Shown: in pieces, positions 27,136 to 35,771 of the stretch
Position numbering within the stretch: position 1 is the first letter of the stretch
How the letters are laid out: each line of letters starts with the position of its first letter
NCBI GenBank assembly: GCA_027490725.1
Contig: JAIXXN010000033.1
Coordinates: forward strand, 24,926-88,925
Origin: Oxalobacteraceae bacterium
GTDB lineage: Bacteria > Pseudomonadota > Gammaproteobacteria > Burkholderiales > Burkholderiaceae_D
Length of the DNA stretch: 64,000 nt
Direction: 5' to 3'
The notes under the pieces: model-generated
What the model was told of the DNA's origin: nothing
Database searches by the model: none
Seen by the model: the letters and a program-made list of their open reading frames with translations, nothing else
Made by a program: the position numbers and the translations under genes

Positions 27136-28005
27136 ATGAGGCAAGCACTTACCCGGACACGCAGTGTCGAACGCATCATCACCGGCCAGGCCGTCATGGA
27201 CGGTGCCGGCGTCAAGATCAACCGCATCCTGACCCAGCCGCTGCAACGTCGCCTCGATCCTTTCCTGATGCTGGATAACTTCGGCAGCGATCAGGCCAAC
27301 GATTACATCGCCGGTTTTCCTAGCCACCCGCACCGCGGCTTCGAGACGGTGACGTATATGCTGGAAGGTCGCATGCGCCACAAGGACAGCGCCGGCAACG
27401 AAGGCTTGCTGACCAATGGCGGCGTGCAATGGATGACCGCCGGACGCGGGGTGATTCACTCGGAAATGCCGGAGCAGGAAGCTGGCCTGATGTCGGGCTT
27501 CCAGCTGTGGCTCAACCTGCCGGCCAAGGATAAAATGTGCGCGCCGTGGTATCGCGATTTCAACGGCGCCGCCGTGCCGGCCTACACCACCGAGGCTGGC
27601 GTCGCGGTCAAAGTCATTGCCGGTCGCAGCAACGGTGTCGACGGTGCCGTACAGCGTCCAGTCACCGAGCCACTGTATCTCGATATACACCTGCCAGCCG
27701 GCGCCAATTTCGAGCAGGCCATCCCGCCCGGACACAATGCCTTCCTGTTCACCTACGAAGGCAGCGTCAGCGTCGGTGACAAGGAGGTCGCGGCCGGTCG
27801 CATGGCAATTCTGGCCAACAGTCCTGACGCCGATGGCGTACAGCTGCATGCTGCGCAAGCGACCCGCCTGATACTGGTGGCCGGTGCACCGCTCAATGAG
27901 CCGATTGCCCAGTATGGTCCATTCGTGATGAATACCCAGGCCGAGTTGCATACGGCGGTGGAAGACTTCCGCGCCGGTCGACTGGGCGAAAGCGCGCCGC
28001 AGTAA
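27136..28005 (+). CDS. Pirin family protein, azoR-linked
   Basis: A 289-residue pirin. Metal ligands His64 and His66 (PSHPHRG), His108 and Glu110 (IHSEMPE) are all present. Some pirins oxidise quercetin-like flavonoids, others act as redox sensors. AAGGAGC precedes the start, and the 24-bp gap to azoR indicates co-transcription. It shares only the family core with the pirin at 80-958, so they are not a recent duplication. Confidence 0.94.
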   Translation: MRQALTRTRSVERIITGQAVMDGAGVKINRILTQPLQRRLDPFLMLDNFGSDQANDYIAGFPSHPHRGFETVTYMLEGRMRHKDSAGNEGLLTNGGVQWMTAGRGVIHSEMPEQEAGLMSGFQLWLNLPAKDKMCAPWYRDFNGAAVPAYTTEAGVAVKVIAGRSNGVDGAVQRPVTEPLYLDIHLPAGANFEQAIPPGHNAFLFTYEGSVSVGDKEVAAGRMAILANSPDADGVQLHAAQATRLILVAGAPLNEPIAQYGPFVMNTQAELHTAVEDFRAGRLGESAPQ

Positions 28006-28019
28006 TTGCCCGCTTCGGT

Positions 28020-28046
28020 GGAGCGCCGCGTTTTGCGGGGCGCTCC
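28020..28046 (+). terminator. Hairpin after the pirin gene
   Basis: GGAGCGCC (28020-28027) pairs with GGCGCTCC (28039-28046) around an 11-base spacer that can partly pair too. It begins 15 bp after the stop. No T-run follows. Confidence 0.45.
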
Positions 28047-28080
28047 CGCAGGCTTGCAGATCTCACGCTACAATGCCGGC

Positions 28081-28545
28081 ATGATGCCCACCCTACTTCG
28101 CTTGCTGCGCCGGCTTAGCCATCTGCTCGGCTTTGAAACGGCCGACGCTTTCCCCGCCGGCCACCGCTACGAACGCACCCGCTGGCAAGGCGGCTACTTC
28201 GATATTGCATCGGACGTCAAACCGGAGCAGATCGAGCAGCGCCTGTGCGACGCCATCAGCAACACCCCGCTGGTATTCGGCTATATCACCAATCCTACGC
28301 CGCGCATGCAGCGCACTTTACTGGCGATACTGGAACAGCGCATGCGCAATAACCGCGGTCGCGCCAGCGAACTGGCGGCGCTGCTGGTGGCCGCTTATGA
28401 CAGCCCGCACATCATGGAAGTGCTGCCCGGACTGCGTGCTGCAATTGTCGCCACGCGTCACGCCGACCTGCAGGAACGCGCCCTGAATCTGATGGCCTTC
28501 CTCAGCGACATGCAGTCACCGTTCGACGTGATCGATCTGAATTAA
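28081..28545 (+). CDS. Hypothetical protein
   Basis: A 154-residue soluble protein, mostly helical, with no recognised family. It begins with a basic amphipathic helix (LLRLLRRLSHLLGFE). The start at 28081 (or 28084) is chosen because a TACAAT -10-like element ends 7 bp before it and the upstream frame crosses the pirin terminator. If that -10 were used, the message would be nearly leaderless. Its TAA stop shares TTAA (28542-28545) with the stop of the convergent acyltransferase. Confidence 0.6.
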   Translation: MMPTLLRLLRRLSHLLGFETADAFPAGHRYERTRWQGGYFDIASDVKPEQIEQRLCDAISNTPLVFGYITNPTPRMQRTLLAILEQRMRNNRGRASELAALLVAAYDSPHIMEVLPGLRAAIVATRHADLQERALNLMAFLSDMQSPFDVIDLN

Positions 28546-29699
28546 GCCGCCAGCTTGTGCGGCGCGGTGCTGATGGCCACCTCGTGGGATGGCACATAGC
28601 GGTCGCGCAGCGCCATAAAGGGCCGCTCGACCAGCTGATACAGCAGCCAGCCACCAAGCACACTAACGGCCGCCATCAGCAGCACGGTCGCCCAGTGGTC
28701 AGGCTGCCAGCCCTGCGCTGCCAGTGGCGCCCGCAACAGCATGCACAGCGTCTTGTGCAGCAGATAGATGGCGTAGGACCACAAGGCCAGTGACGCTGCC
28801 CCAGGCACCGCCACCCTTTGCAGCCATGCGCCGGGGCTGAGCGCGGCCAGCAACAGCAGCGCGTAGCTGAAGCCGAGTACGGGATAACCGTAGACCGTCA
28901 TGCTGTAACCGTAATGGTCGTTGAAAAATCCCGTCCACACCAGCGCCAGCAAGGCAGTACCAGCCAGCAGCAGCCAGTTGCCGTGCGCCGTCAGGCGTGT
29001 CCACAGGGTGGTGTGGTAATTCTTCAGCAGTGCCAGCGCAACGCCAATCACCAGTTCATCGAAACGGCACAGCGAGGAATAATAAATCTCGGTGTAAAAC
29101 ACCCGGCTGCCCTCGGGTTCGGATGCCACGTAGGTCAGCCAGAGATGGCTGCGTATCAGCATTCCGGCCACCAGCATGGCGCCGACCGTCAGCCAGGCCA
29201 TGCGCAGCGACTTGCGGCAGGCGGCAATCAGCAGCGCGGCAGCGGGCAGCAGGAAATAGAACTGTTCTTCCACGCAGAGTGACCACGCATGGGAAAACGC
29301 TGTCCCCGGCTGCAAGCCGAGATTCTGGGTAAAAGTGAGGAACTGCCAGAGCGGCGGCAGCACCAGCTCCATGCGGAAATAAGGCCAGCAGGCAAACAGC
29401 GCCAGCACCACATAGTAATTGGGCAGCGTCCGCAATAGGCGGCGGGCGTAAAAGCGCACTAGCGACAAGCGGCTCTGGCCCTGCTGGCTACGGCGGATGG
29501 CTGCCAGAATCTGATTGCCGATCAGGTAGCCGCTGAGGGTAAAGAACAGATCCACCCCGCTCCAGCCGATTTCGCCGAACCAGCCCAACGTCGGCGCCCC
29601 GCTAATAAACAGGGTGTAATGATTGGCAAACACCAGCGCTATGGCCAGTGCCCGGAGAGTATCGAGTCCGGCATTACGCACGGTGCGGGTAGATGTCAT
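28542..29699 (-). CDS. Acyltransferase 3 family membrane protein
   Basis: A 385-residue integral-membrane acyltransferase (OafA/NodX type) with about ten hydrophobic helices. The N-terminal GLDTLRALAIALVFANHY contains the conserved R and the catalytic-type His, and GWSGVDLFFTLSGYLIG is the second family signature. Such enzymes O-acylate surface polysaccharides or other extracytoplasmic targets. No polysaccharide gene is adjacent. The start at 29699 fits the family; a TGCTATCAT extended -10 element (29706-29714) lies so close that the transcript may be leaderless. The longer open frame to 30206 is antisense to the next gene and rejected. Confidence 0.88.
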   Translation of the reverse strand: MTSTRTVRNAGLDTLRALAIALVFANHYTLFISGAPTLGWFGEIGWSGVDLFFTLSGYLIGNQILAAIRRSQQGQSRLSLVRFYARRLLRTLPNYYVVLALFACWPYFRMELVLPPLWQFLTFTQNLGLQPGTAFSHAWSLCVEEQFYFLLPAAALLIAACRKSLRMAWLTVGAMLVAGMLIRSHLWLTYVASEPEGSRVFYTEIYYSSLCRFDELVIGVALALLKNYHTTLWTRLTAHGNWLLLAGTALLALVWTGFFNDHYGYSMTVYGYPVLGFSYALLLLAALSPGAWLQRVAVPGAASLALWSYAIYLLHKTLCMLLRAPLAAQGWQPDHWATVLLMAAVSVLGGWLLYQLVERPFMALRDRYVPSHEVAISTAPHKLAA

Positions 29700-29811
29700 T
29701 CCGGCATGATAGCAAACTGCCCTCAGCCGGGATAGGGCGCAGCGCGCCACGCGGCCTGCGCTGCATGGGTTAAAATCGCCACGATTGAACACTCTTGCTA
29801 ACGCCCTCAGT

Positions 29812-30771
29812 ATGACGACCAGCGACGCTCTGCAATTCATCTCCCACCAGTACAGCGGCCAGCTGCCCGGCCCGCGCCTGATCATTACGGGTGCTGTGCA
29901 CGGCAATGAAACCTGCGGTACCCGGGCGATCCGGCGTGTCCTGCAACAGCTAGATACGGGCAGTTTGCTGATCCGGCGCGGTAGCCTGACGCTGGTACCG
30001 GTGACCAATCCACTGGCGTACGCACGCGGCGAACGGGCTGGCGAACGCAATCTGAACCGCAACCTGTTCCCGCAGGCGGCACCACAGGATTTCGAGGACC
30101 GCATCGCCAACTGGCTGTGTCCGCTGCTGGCGCAGCACGATGTGCTGCTCGATCTGCACTCGTTCAATGCCCACAGCGAACCGTTCGTGATGGTCGGCCC
30201 GGGCAATAACGACGGCCCGCTGGAACCGTTCCGCCATCAGCACGCCGAGCGCGCACTGGCACGGCGGCTCGGGGTGCGCCGCTTTGTCGATGGCTGGTTA
30301 CGCACCTATGGCGCTGGCGTACAACGCCGCTTACGCGAACCGAGCACCTTGCAGATGGAACTGCGCTACGGCGTCGGCACCACCGAATACATGCGCAGCA
30401 CCGGCGGCTATGCACTGACACTGGAATGCGGGCAGCACGACGATCCGCAAGCACCCGAGGTGGCGTATCGCGCCATCCTGAATACCCTGGCCTTCCTGGG
30501 ACTGATAGATGCGGCAGCCCCCGAAGCCATCGCGCTCACCGAGATGGAAGCGCTGAGCATGGCCGTGGTGGTCGACCGTCTGCATGCCGACGACCACTTC
30601 AGCCGCCCGTGGGCCAGTTTTGACCCGGTACGCGCAGGTGAACAGATCGGCGTACGTGCCGATGGCAGCGCAGAACTGGCGGCCTTTGACGGGCGCATCC
30701 TGTTTCCCGATGCGGCCGCCGGCGTCAACTGCGAATGGTATTACCTGTGTCGCAGTAATCCGGCATTCTGA
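29812..30771 (+). CDS. Succinylglutamate desuccinylase/aspartoacylase family protein
   Basis: A 319-residue zinc-dependent carboxypeptidase-fold amidohydrolase. The zinc site HGNE in TGAVHGNETCG, the second His in LLDLHSFNAH, and a Glu late in the chain (ALTLECGQHD) fit the AstE/ASPA family. It probably deacylates an N-acylated amino acid; the exact substrate is unknown because no arginine catabolic (ast) genes are nearby. The ATG at 29812 is preferred over an upstream TTG at 29785. A TAAAAT -10-like element is at 29771-29776. Confidence 0.88.
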   Translation: MTTSDALQFISHQYSGQLPGPRLIITGAVHGNETCGTRAIRRVLQQLDTGSLLIRRGSLTLVPVTNPLAYARGERAGERNLNRNLFPQAAPQDFEDRIANWLCPLLAQHDVLLDLHSFNAHSEPFVMVGPGNNDGPLEPFRHQHAERALARRLGVRRFVDGWLRTYGAGVQRRLREPSTLQMELRYGVGTTEYMRSTGGYALTLECGQHDDPQAPEVAYRAILNTLAFLGLIDAAAPEAIALTEMEALSMAVVVDRLHADDHFSRPWASFDPVRAGEQIGVRADGSAELAAFDGRILFPDAAAGVNCEWYYLCRSNPAF

Positions 30772-30792
30772 CGGCGCTGACTGGGCACCTGA

Positions 30793-30841
30793 GGCGGCGC
30801 GCCAAGGCGGTGCGCCAAGGCGGTGCGCCTAGGCGGTACTC
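30793..30841. repeat. 13-bp tandem repeat at the 3' end of the gdx gene
   Basis: GGCGGCGCGCCAA (30793-30805), GGCGGTGCGCCAA (30806-30818) and GGCGGTGCGCCTA (30819-30831) follow each other, then a partial fourth unit. The gdx stop codon (read on the minus strand) is the last three bases of the third unit. Confidence 0.8.
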
Positions 30842-31146
30842 AGCTTCAGACCGATGATGCCGCCCACAATCATGGCGATGCAGCCCAGCCGCAAGGCGCT
30901 GGCCGGTTCGTTCAGCACCACGATGCCGAAAATGACGGTACCGACCGTGCCGATACCGGTCCAGATCGCATAGGCAGTGCCGAGTGGCAGGCCACGCAGC
31001 GCTAGCCCCAGCAATCCGACACTGCCGGCCATCGCCGCCAGCGTCAGCGCGGTTGCCAGTGGACGGGTAAACCCTTCCGTGTATTTCAGGCCGACCGCCC
31101 ACACCACCTCGAGCAAGCCCGCCACTATCAGTGCTATCCATGTCAT
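30829..31146 (-). CDS. gdx: Guanidinium exporter Gdx (SugE, SMR family)
   Basis: A 105-residue, four-helix small multidrug resistance protein, very close to E. coli SugE/Gdx. Glu13 in [11 protein letters not shown] is the proton/substrate-coupling residue, and [11 protein letters not shown] is the signature of the guanidinium-exporting branch. It exports guanidinium in exchange for protons as a dual-topology dimer. Upstream sequence was checked for guanidine riboswitch motifs and no convincing one was found. It is divergent from the DUF1304 gene with 141 bp between them. Confidence 0.93.
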   Translation of the reverse strand: MTWIALIVAGLLEVVWAVGLKYTEGFTRPLATALTLAAMAGSVGLLGLALRGLPLGTAYAIWTGIGTVGTVIFGIVVLNEPASALRLGCIAMIVGGIIGLKLSTA

Positions 31147-31287
31147 GCTGCTGCGCTGCCTTTGCTAGAACGTTAGACCTGTGTTTGTTGCGTAAACTAT
31201 AGCACTGTCAGAAAAACCGGACAGGTAGCTTCCCGATCCGCCCGCCAGCAGTGATAATCATCGCTCAATATTATCTGCGGAGACAGC

Positions 31288-31674
31288 ATGCAATTCCTAG
31301 CAAGCGGCGTGGCAAACAGCCTGGCACACATCGTTACGGCGCTGGTTGCGCTGATTCACGTGTATATCGTTCTGATCGAAACTGTGCTGTTCCAGAGCCG
31401 CGGCCGTCGCGTGTTCGGACTGTCGCAGGAAAAAGCCGAGATGATGCGAGCATCCATGTCAAATCAGGGTTGTTACAACGGTTTTCTGGTCGCTGCGCTG
31501 GTGGTCGGCTGGCTGCACCCCGATGCCGCCACCGGCACTGCCTTCACCGTGTTCGGTCTGTGCTGCGTGGCCGTCGCCGGCGTGTGGGGTGCCGTGACCG
31601 TCAAGCGCAGCATTCTGTATATCCAGACGCTACCGGCGGCGCTCGCCCTCGCCCTGACTTTGCTGGCCCACTGA
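31288..31674 (+). CDS. DUF1304 membrane protein
   Basis: A 128-residue protein with four hydrophobic helices. The first contains HIVTALVALIHVYIVLIET and is followed by FGLSQEK and NQGCYNGFLVAAL, the signature of DUF1304. Function unknown. Its last 45 bp overlap the end of the convergent 398-residue membrane protein gene on the other strand, so the two mRNAs are complementary at their 3' ends. Confidence 0.9.
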   Translation: MQFLASGVANSLAHIVTALVALIHVYIVLIETVLFQSRGRRVFGLSQEKAEMMRASMSNQGCYNGFLVAALVVGWLHPDAATGTAFTVFGLCCVAVAGVWGAVTVKRSILYIQTLPAALALALTLLAH

Positions 31675-32826
31675 AGCCGCTGAGCCTGCCGTATTCGGCG
31701 GCGCGGCACCGGCCGGTCGCAGGCTCGGCAGCGATGCCGGTTCGGCGACCAGCATGGCGTGGGTGCTCGGCCGCCCGCCCGTTTCCCGCAAGCCCAGCAA
31801 CCAGCCCAGCCCGTCAAACCAGAATGGCGCACCGAGCGACGCGGCAAAGCCCGTCAGCGTCCACCCCAGCAGCACCAGTAACAGTGCCAGCAATGCGGCT
31901 CCGATTGGCGCTTCACTGAGCCCCGCCAGTCGCGCCGATGGCCAGCCGATAGGGAGTGTGCCTAGCAGTTGCGTCGCACTACCCAGCGCCGCGCCCGCAT
32001 TCCCGGCAGCCGGACTCGCCTCATCCGTTAGCGCTAGCGTAACGCTGGCAGCCGCCACGTTTTGATCCTGCGCTGCGGCATCGAGTGGCGGCTGGATCGA
32101 CTGCATCACCCCTGCCAGACTGGCCGAGGCAGCATGCTGTTGCGCCATCAGCTCGCCACTTTGCTGCGCCAGCTGTGCCGCCAGACTCTGGTCGCGCCAC
32201 AGCCGCTGGCTCAGCGTGATCGCATCGATATTCATGGCCACCGCATAGCCCAGCGCCAGCATGAACAGCAGCAGCTGGGAGCGCCGTTTGTACCAGCCGC
32301 TGGTGCGTGCCATCACGGTGTCATACCAGCAACGCAGCGCCTGTTCCAGCGCGTCCAGATCATCGGCACTGCCGAGCAAAGCGAGCAGACTGCGCTGTAA
32401 TGGCGGATTGCCTATGCGCTCCAGCAAAGCCCGTGCACTACTTTGCGGCCCATGGCGCTGCATCAGGGTAGCAAGCAAGGCGCGCGCAAAAATACTGGAG
32501 GGAATATAGGACGGCATGCGTCCGGGCTGGGCCAGTCCCGTAATCAGCGGATGGGCCAGCACGGCAGCTGCCAGTGAGGTGGGGCCCAGCGCGCGCAGGT
32601 CAAAGCCACCGTCACGTCGCAACAGACGGCGCAGTGATGGTAGGATGCCACGCAACAAGGGCAAGCCGGCCGGTTCATACAGCAGCGTCAATATGCCATC
32701 GAGCAGCATTTTGGCGCGGCTCTGGAACAGCGAAGCAAGCGCTTCGCGGCTGGCACTACAGAGCAGGCTCAGCGACAGAAAGGTCGCCGCCAGGCCCAGT
32801 GCAACATCGAGATAATGGGTCGACAT
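31630..32826 (-). CDS. Membrane protein of unknown function
   Basis: A 398-residue protein not assigned to a family I know. An N-terminal helix (about 7-28) precedes a cytoplasmic-looking region of about 150 residues, then helices near 185-205 and 310-335, and a Pro/Ala/Ser-rich tail. The part between the second and third helices is Ala/Gln/Ser-rich and may be periplasmic. The gene is monocistronic; its first codon lies 131 bp from the arsR start, and the promoter region is shared. There is no catalytic motif visible. Confidence 0.65.
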   Translation of the reverse strand: MSTHYLDVALGLAATFLSLSLLCSASREALASLFQSRAKMLLDGILTLLYEPAGLPLLRGILPSLRRLLRRDGGFDLRALGPTSLAAAVLAHPLITGLAQPGRMPSYIPSSIFARALLATLMQRHGPQSSARALLERIGNPPLQRSLLALLGSADDLDALEQALRCWYDTVMARTSGWYKRRSQLLLFMLALGYAVAMNIDAITLSQRLWRDQSLAAQLAQQSGELMAQQHAASASLAGVMQSIQPPLDAAAQDQNVAAASVTLALTDEASPAAGNAGAALGSATQLLGTLPIGWPSARLAGLSEAPIGAALLALLLVLLGWTLTGFAASLGAPFWFDGLGWLLGLRETGGRPSTHAMLVAEPASLPSLRPAGAAPPNTAGSAASVGQQSQGEGERRR

Positions 32827-32870
32827 GATGGAGTTAGTTTTTGATTAATGTAGTCGTAAACTAAACCATT

Positions 32871-32928
32871 TTGGCGACCCCGGCAGGATTTTTTTATATA
32901 TCGTAGAATTCCGATATTGAAATCGGAA
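32871..32928 (+). promoter_or_regulatory. Promoter and operator of the arsR-nemA unit
   Basis: TTGGCG (32871-32876) and TATATA (32895-32900) are spaced by 18 bp. Immediately downstream lies a perfect inverted repeat, TTCCGAT (32909-32915) and ATCGGAA (32922-32928), with a 6-bp spacer. Its place over the transcription start is typical for autoregulation by ArsR-type repressors. Confidence 0.6.
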
Positions 32929-32957
32929 AAATGCGATGCATATACCGAGGTATGAAG

Positions 32958-33248
32958 ATGGACATAGACGCTATCCACAAAGCCCTAGCCAACCCGACGC
33001 GGCGCCAGATTCTGGCGTGGCTGAAGGAGCCAGAGGTGTATTTCGCGGCGCAGCAGCATCCGCTCAGCATGGGCGTATGTGCCGGTCTGATTGACCAGCG
33101 CGCCGAACTATCGCAATCCACCGTGTCGGCGCATCTGGCCATCCTGCTCAAGGCGGGCCTGATTACCCGCCACCGGGTGGGGCAATGGATTTACTTTAAA
33201 CGCGATGAGGCCACGATTGCGGCCTTCATCGCTCAAATGACACTTTAG
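32958..33248 (+). CDS. ArsR family transcriptional repressor
   Basis: A 96-residue winged-helix repressor with the recognition region LSQSTVSAHLAILLKAGLITRHRVGQWIYF. The N-terminal NPTRRQILAWLKEPE is standard for ArsR. The start at 32958 is preferred to ATGs at 32931 and 32952 because GAGG lies 7 bp upstream of it. It precedes the alkene reductase gene by 11 bp, a common pairing in which the repressor senses electrophiles through cysteine; the single Cys (MGVCAG) could serve that role (inference). Confidence 0.9.
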   Translation: MDIDAIHKALANPTRRQILAWLKEPEVYFAAQQHPLSMGVCAGLIDQRAELSQSTVSAHLAILLKAGLITRHRVGQWIYFKRDEATIAAFIAQMTL

Positions 33249-33259
33249 GAACCCTGCAC

Positions 33260-34315
33260 ATGGCTAACCTGTTCTCCCCGCTCACCGTTGGTGACCTGAC
33301 CCTGAAAAACCGTATCGTGATGGCCCCCCTGACGCGCGCCCGCGCCGTTGGCGGTAAGCGCGTTCCGAACGCGCTGATGGCCGAATACTATGCCCAGCGC
33401 GCGAGCGCCGGCCTGATCCTCAGCGAAGCGACCGCCGTGACCCCGCAAGGCGTTGGGTATGCCGACACGCCGGGCCTGTGGTCGGATGAGCAGGTCGAGG
33501 GCTGGAAGCTGGTCACGGCCGCCGTCCACGCCGCCGGTGGCCGCATCTTCGCCCAGCTGTGGCACGTCGGCCGGATTTCCGATCCGAGCTTCTTCAACGG
33601 CGATGCGCCGGTTGCACCAAGCGCGATTGCCGCGCAAGGCCACGTCAGCCTGCTGCGCCCGGAGCGTCCATACCCCGTGCCACGCGCGCTCGATACGGCG
33701 GAACTGGCGGGTGTCGTCGCGGCCTACAAACTGGGCGCCGAAAATGCCAAGAAAGCTGGCTTCGATGGCGTGGAAATCCACGGCGCCAACGGCTACCTGC
33801 TCGACCAGTTCCTGCAGGACAAAACCAACCAGCGCAGCGATAACTACGGTGGCAGCATTGAAAACCGTGCCCGCCTGATGCTGGAAGTCACCGATGCCTG
33901 CATCGAAGTCTGGGGCGCCGGCCGGGTCGGCATGCATCTGGCACCGCGCCGCGATGCCCACGATATGGGCGACAGCCAGCCAGCCGCGACCTTTGGCTAC
34001 GTGGCGCGCGAACTGGGCAAACGCAAGATCGCCTTTATCTGCGCACGGGAAGCAGTCGGCGAAGACAGTCTGGGTCCATTGCTGAAACAGGCATTCGGCG
34101 GCGTCTACATCGCCAATGAAAAACTCGACAAGGCCGGCGCCCAGCAATTGCTGGATGCCGGCACGGCCGACGCCGTCGCTTTCGGCAAGGACTATATCTC
34201 CAACCCGGATCTGGTGCGTCGTCTGCAGGAAGATGCCGCGCTCAATGCCTGGCAGCCAGCGACCTTCTACGGCGCCACGGCCGAAGGCTATACCGACTAT
34301 CCGGCACTGGCCTGA
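33260..34315 (+). CDS. nemA: Alkene reductase of the old yellow enzyme family
   Basis: A 351-residue FMN-binding (beta/alpha)8 barrel related to NemA and xenobiotic reductases. His174 and Asn177 (VEIHGANGY) are the substrate-activating pair and DNYGGSIENR is the family signature. It reduces activated alkenes such as N-ethylmaleimide and quinone-like compounds with NADPH. The gene is 11 bp after arsR and followed by a strong hairpin, so the two-gene operon is self-contained. Confidence 0.94.
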   Translation: MANLFSPLTVGDLTLKNRIVMAPLTRARAVGGKRVPNALMAEYYAQRASAGLILSEATAVTPQGVGYADTPGLWSDEQVEGWKLVTAAVHAAGGRIFAQLWHVGRISDPSFFNGDAPVAPSAIAAQGHVSLLRPERPYPVPRALDTAELAGVVAAYKLGAENAKKAGFDGVEIHGANGYLLDQFLQDKTNQRSDNYGGSIENRARLMLEVTDACIEVWGAGRVGMHLAPRRDAHDMGDSQPAATFGYVARELGKRKIAFICAREAVGEDSLGPLLKQAFGGVYIANEKLDKAGAQQLLDAGTADAVAFGKDYISNPDLVRRLQEDAALNAWQPATFYGATAEGYTDYPALA

Positions 34316-34380
34316 TAGCAGCCGCGCTGGCTAGCACGGCGCGGGCTGGGTCACGCTATGCGGCGTGCCCGGGCAAAATA

Positions 34381-34411
34381 CGCAAAGGGGATGCTCGGCA
34401 TCCCCTTTGCG
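34381..34411 (+). terminator. Strong hairpin terminator after nemA
   Basis: A 14-bp perfect stem (34381-34394 with 34398-34411) and a 3-base loop TCG, followed by GTTTG. The T-run is short, but the stem is the strongest in this part and lies between the convergent nemA and metallo-beta-lactamase-fold genes, so it can serve both. The rest of the 191-bp gap holds nothing recognisable. Confidence 0.75.
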
Positions 34412-34506
34412 GTTTGATGCCCGCGGATCCACACTGCTAGGCGCGCCGCCATCCCCCCTGCGCAGCAGGCCTCAGCTAGCTAGCGCAGCGCTACAACAGT
34501 GATCGC

Positions 34507-35463
34507 CTAGCGTGGCTGGACGTAATTCACCGGCACAAACTGGTAAGCCTTGCCGGCAGTACGGACATGGCCCAGTCCCGGGAACGCCAGGTGCGTCGCA
34601 CCAATCAGATAGCCACCCTTGGCAGCGGCTGCGAACGCTTCCTTACGTTCGGCAATGGCAATTTTGCTGTCCGTATCAAATTGGATGCCCACGCCCGGAT
34701 TGGCAAACTGCACTGCTTCGACGTGCAGCAGATCTCCCAGCAGTACCAGCTTCTGGCCCTTGCTCTCCACCACATAGGTGATATGGCCGGGCGTATGTCC
34801 GCCGTTGAAGTAGGAACGCACACCGGGCACCAGTTCGGTGTTGGCGACAATCGGCTGGAACTTGCCTGCCTTCACATACGGGTTGATCGAGACCATCGGG
34901 CCAAGGAAATTATCTTTGGCGTCGGCAGGCGCCTTCTCGAGGTTGGCCTGACTCAGATAATAATCGGCATCGAGCTTACCGGCACGCACCACGGCATTCG
35001 GGAAAACCCGCTGCTCGTTGGCGGCCAGACCACCGACGTGATCACCATGCATGTGGGAAATGTAGATCTCATCGACCTGCTCCGGCTTGTAGCCGGACGC
35101 CTTCAGATTGCCCAGCAACTGCCCCAGCGTCGGCCCGAACAGGCTGGCAGCACCGGTATCGATCAGTACCAGCTTGCTGCCGGTGTTAATCAGGAAAGCA
35201 TTCACCGAGGTTTGCAGCGGGCTGTGTTCGAACACTCTGGCCAGCGCCGCATCGGTCTTCTGCGCAGGCTGCTTGAGCAATTTATTGACCGGCAGATCAA
35301 GCGTGCCATCGTTTAACACCGTGACTTCGAAGTCACCCAGGGTCGTGCGATAGAAGCCCGGGGCCTGGAATTTTGCCATCGGAGCTGCAGCCTGTGCCAG
35401 TGTGGTGGCAGCAGCCATGGCAGCAAACAGCGCCAGCGAACCACGCAACTTGAAGGGGATCAT
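34507..35463 (-). CDS. Exported metallo-beta-lactamase-fold hydrolase
   Basis: A 318-residue protein with a cleavable signal peptide (cleavage near ATTLAQA). The metal-binding motif is SHMHGDHVGG, with a further His in GGHTPGH and Asp in LLGDLLH. It most resembles quorum-quenching lactonase or alkylsulfatase-like branches rather than true beta-lactamases, but the substrate cannot be decided. The start at 35463 has AAGGAACG directly before it; an open frame extends upstream to 35682 without support. Confidence 0.87.
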   Translation of the reverse strand: MIPFKLRGSLALFAAMAAATTLAQAAAPMAKFQAPGFYRTTLGDFEVTVLNDGTLDLPVNKLLKQPAQKTDAALARVFEHSPLQTSVNAFLINTGSKLVLIDTGAASLFGPTLGQLLGNLKASGYKPEQVDEIYISHMHGDHVGGLAANEQRVFPNAVVRAGKLDADYYLSQANLEKAPADAKDNFLGPMVSINPYVKAGKFQPIVANTELVPGVRSYFNGGHTPGHITYVVESKGQKLVLLGDLLHVEAVQFANPGVGIQFDTDSKIAIAERKEAFAAAAKGGYLIGATHLAFPGLGHVRTAGKAYQFVPVNYVQPR

Positions 35464-35771
35464 AGCGTTCCTTATTGTGTTGAAAAGATAGGAAAAGATA
35501 CAGAGCGCTACGATACCGCAAAATTCCTTGCGCTGTTTAACCGCCTGAATAAGCACCCCAAAAACCTCATGGGCATACCCAAGCCGCGTTTTTCGAAATG
35601 CTAGTTGGAATGGCACAAAGAACAACAGTTCATGCTTGTTAATTAATGCAAAACAAGTTGCTTGCCGCCTCAGCGGCGCCAATATAGAATGCCAGCGCAG
35701 TTTTTATGACTAGGGATGTGCCAGCCTGTCAATAGTGAAAATAAGTTAAAACATAGACGGGGGTCAAACAA
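35464..35771 (+). other. Intergenic region with promoter for the PlsC-like gene
   Basis: 308 bp between divergent genes, more AT-rich than its neighbours. A sigma-70-like promoter for the rightward gene is TTGCCG (35662-35667), 17 bp, TAGAAT (35685-35690), 81 bp before its start codon. No small gene or RNA structure is evident in the rest. Confidence 0.5.

Noticed and set aside
29700..30206. N-terminal extension of the acyltransferase gene
   Set aside because: It is antisense to the aspartoacylase-like gene; the family start is at 29699.
31147..31287. Guanidine riboswitch upstream of gdx
   Set aside because: I looked for the conserved blocks of guanidine-I, -II and -III classes and saw none convincing.
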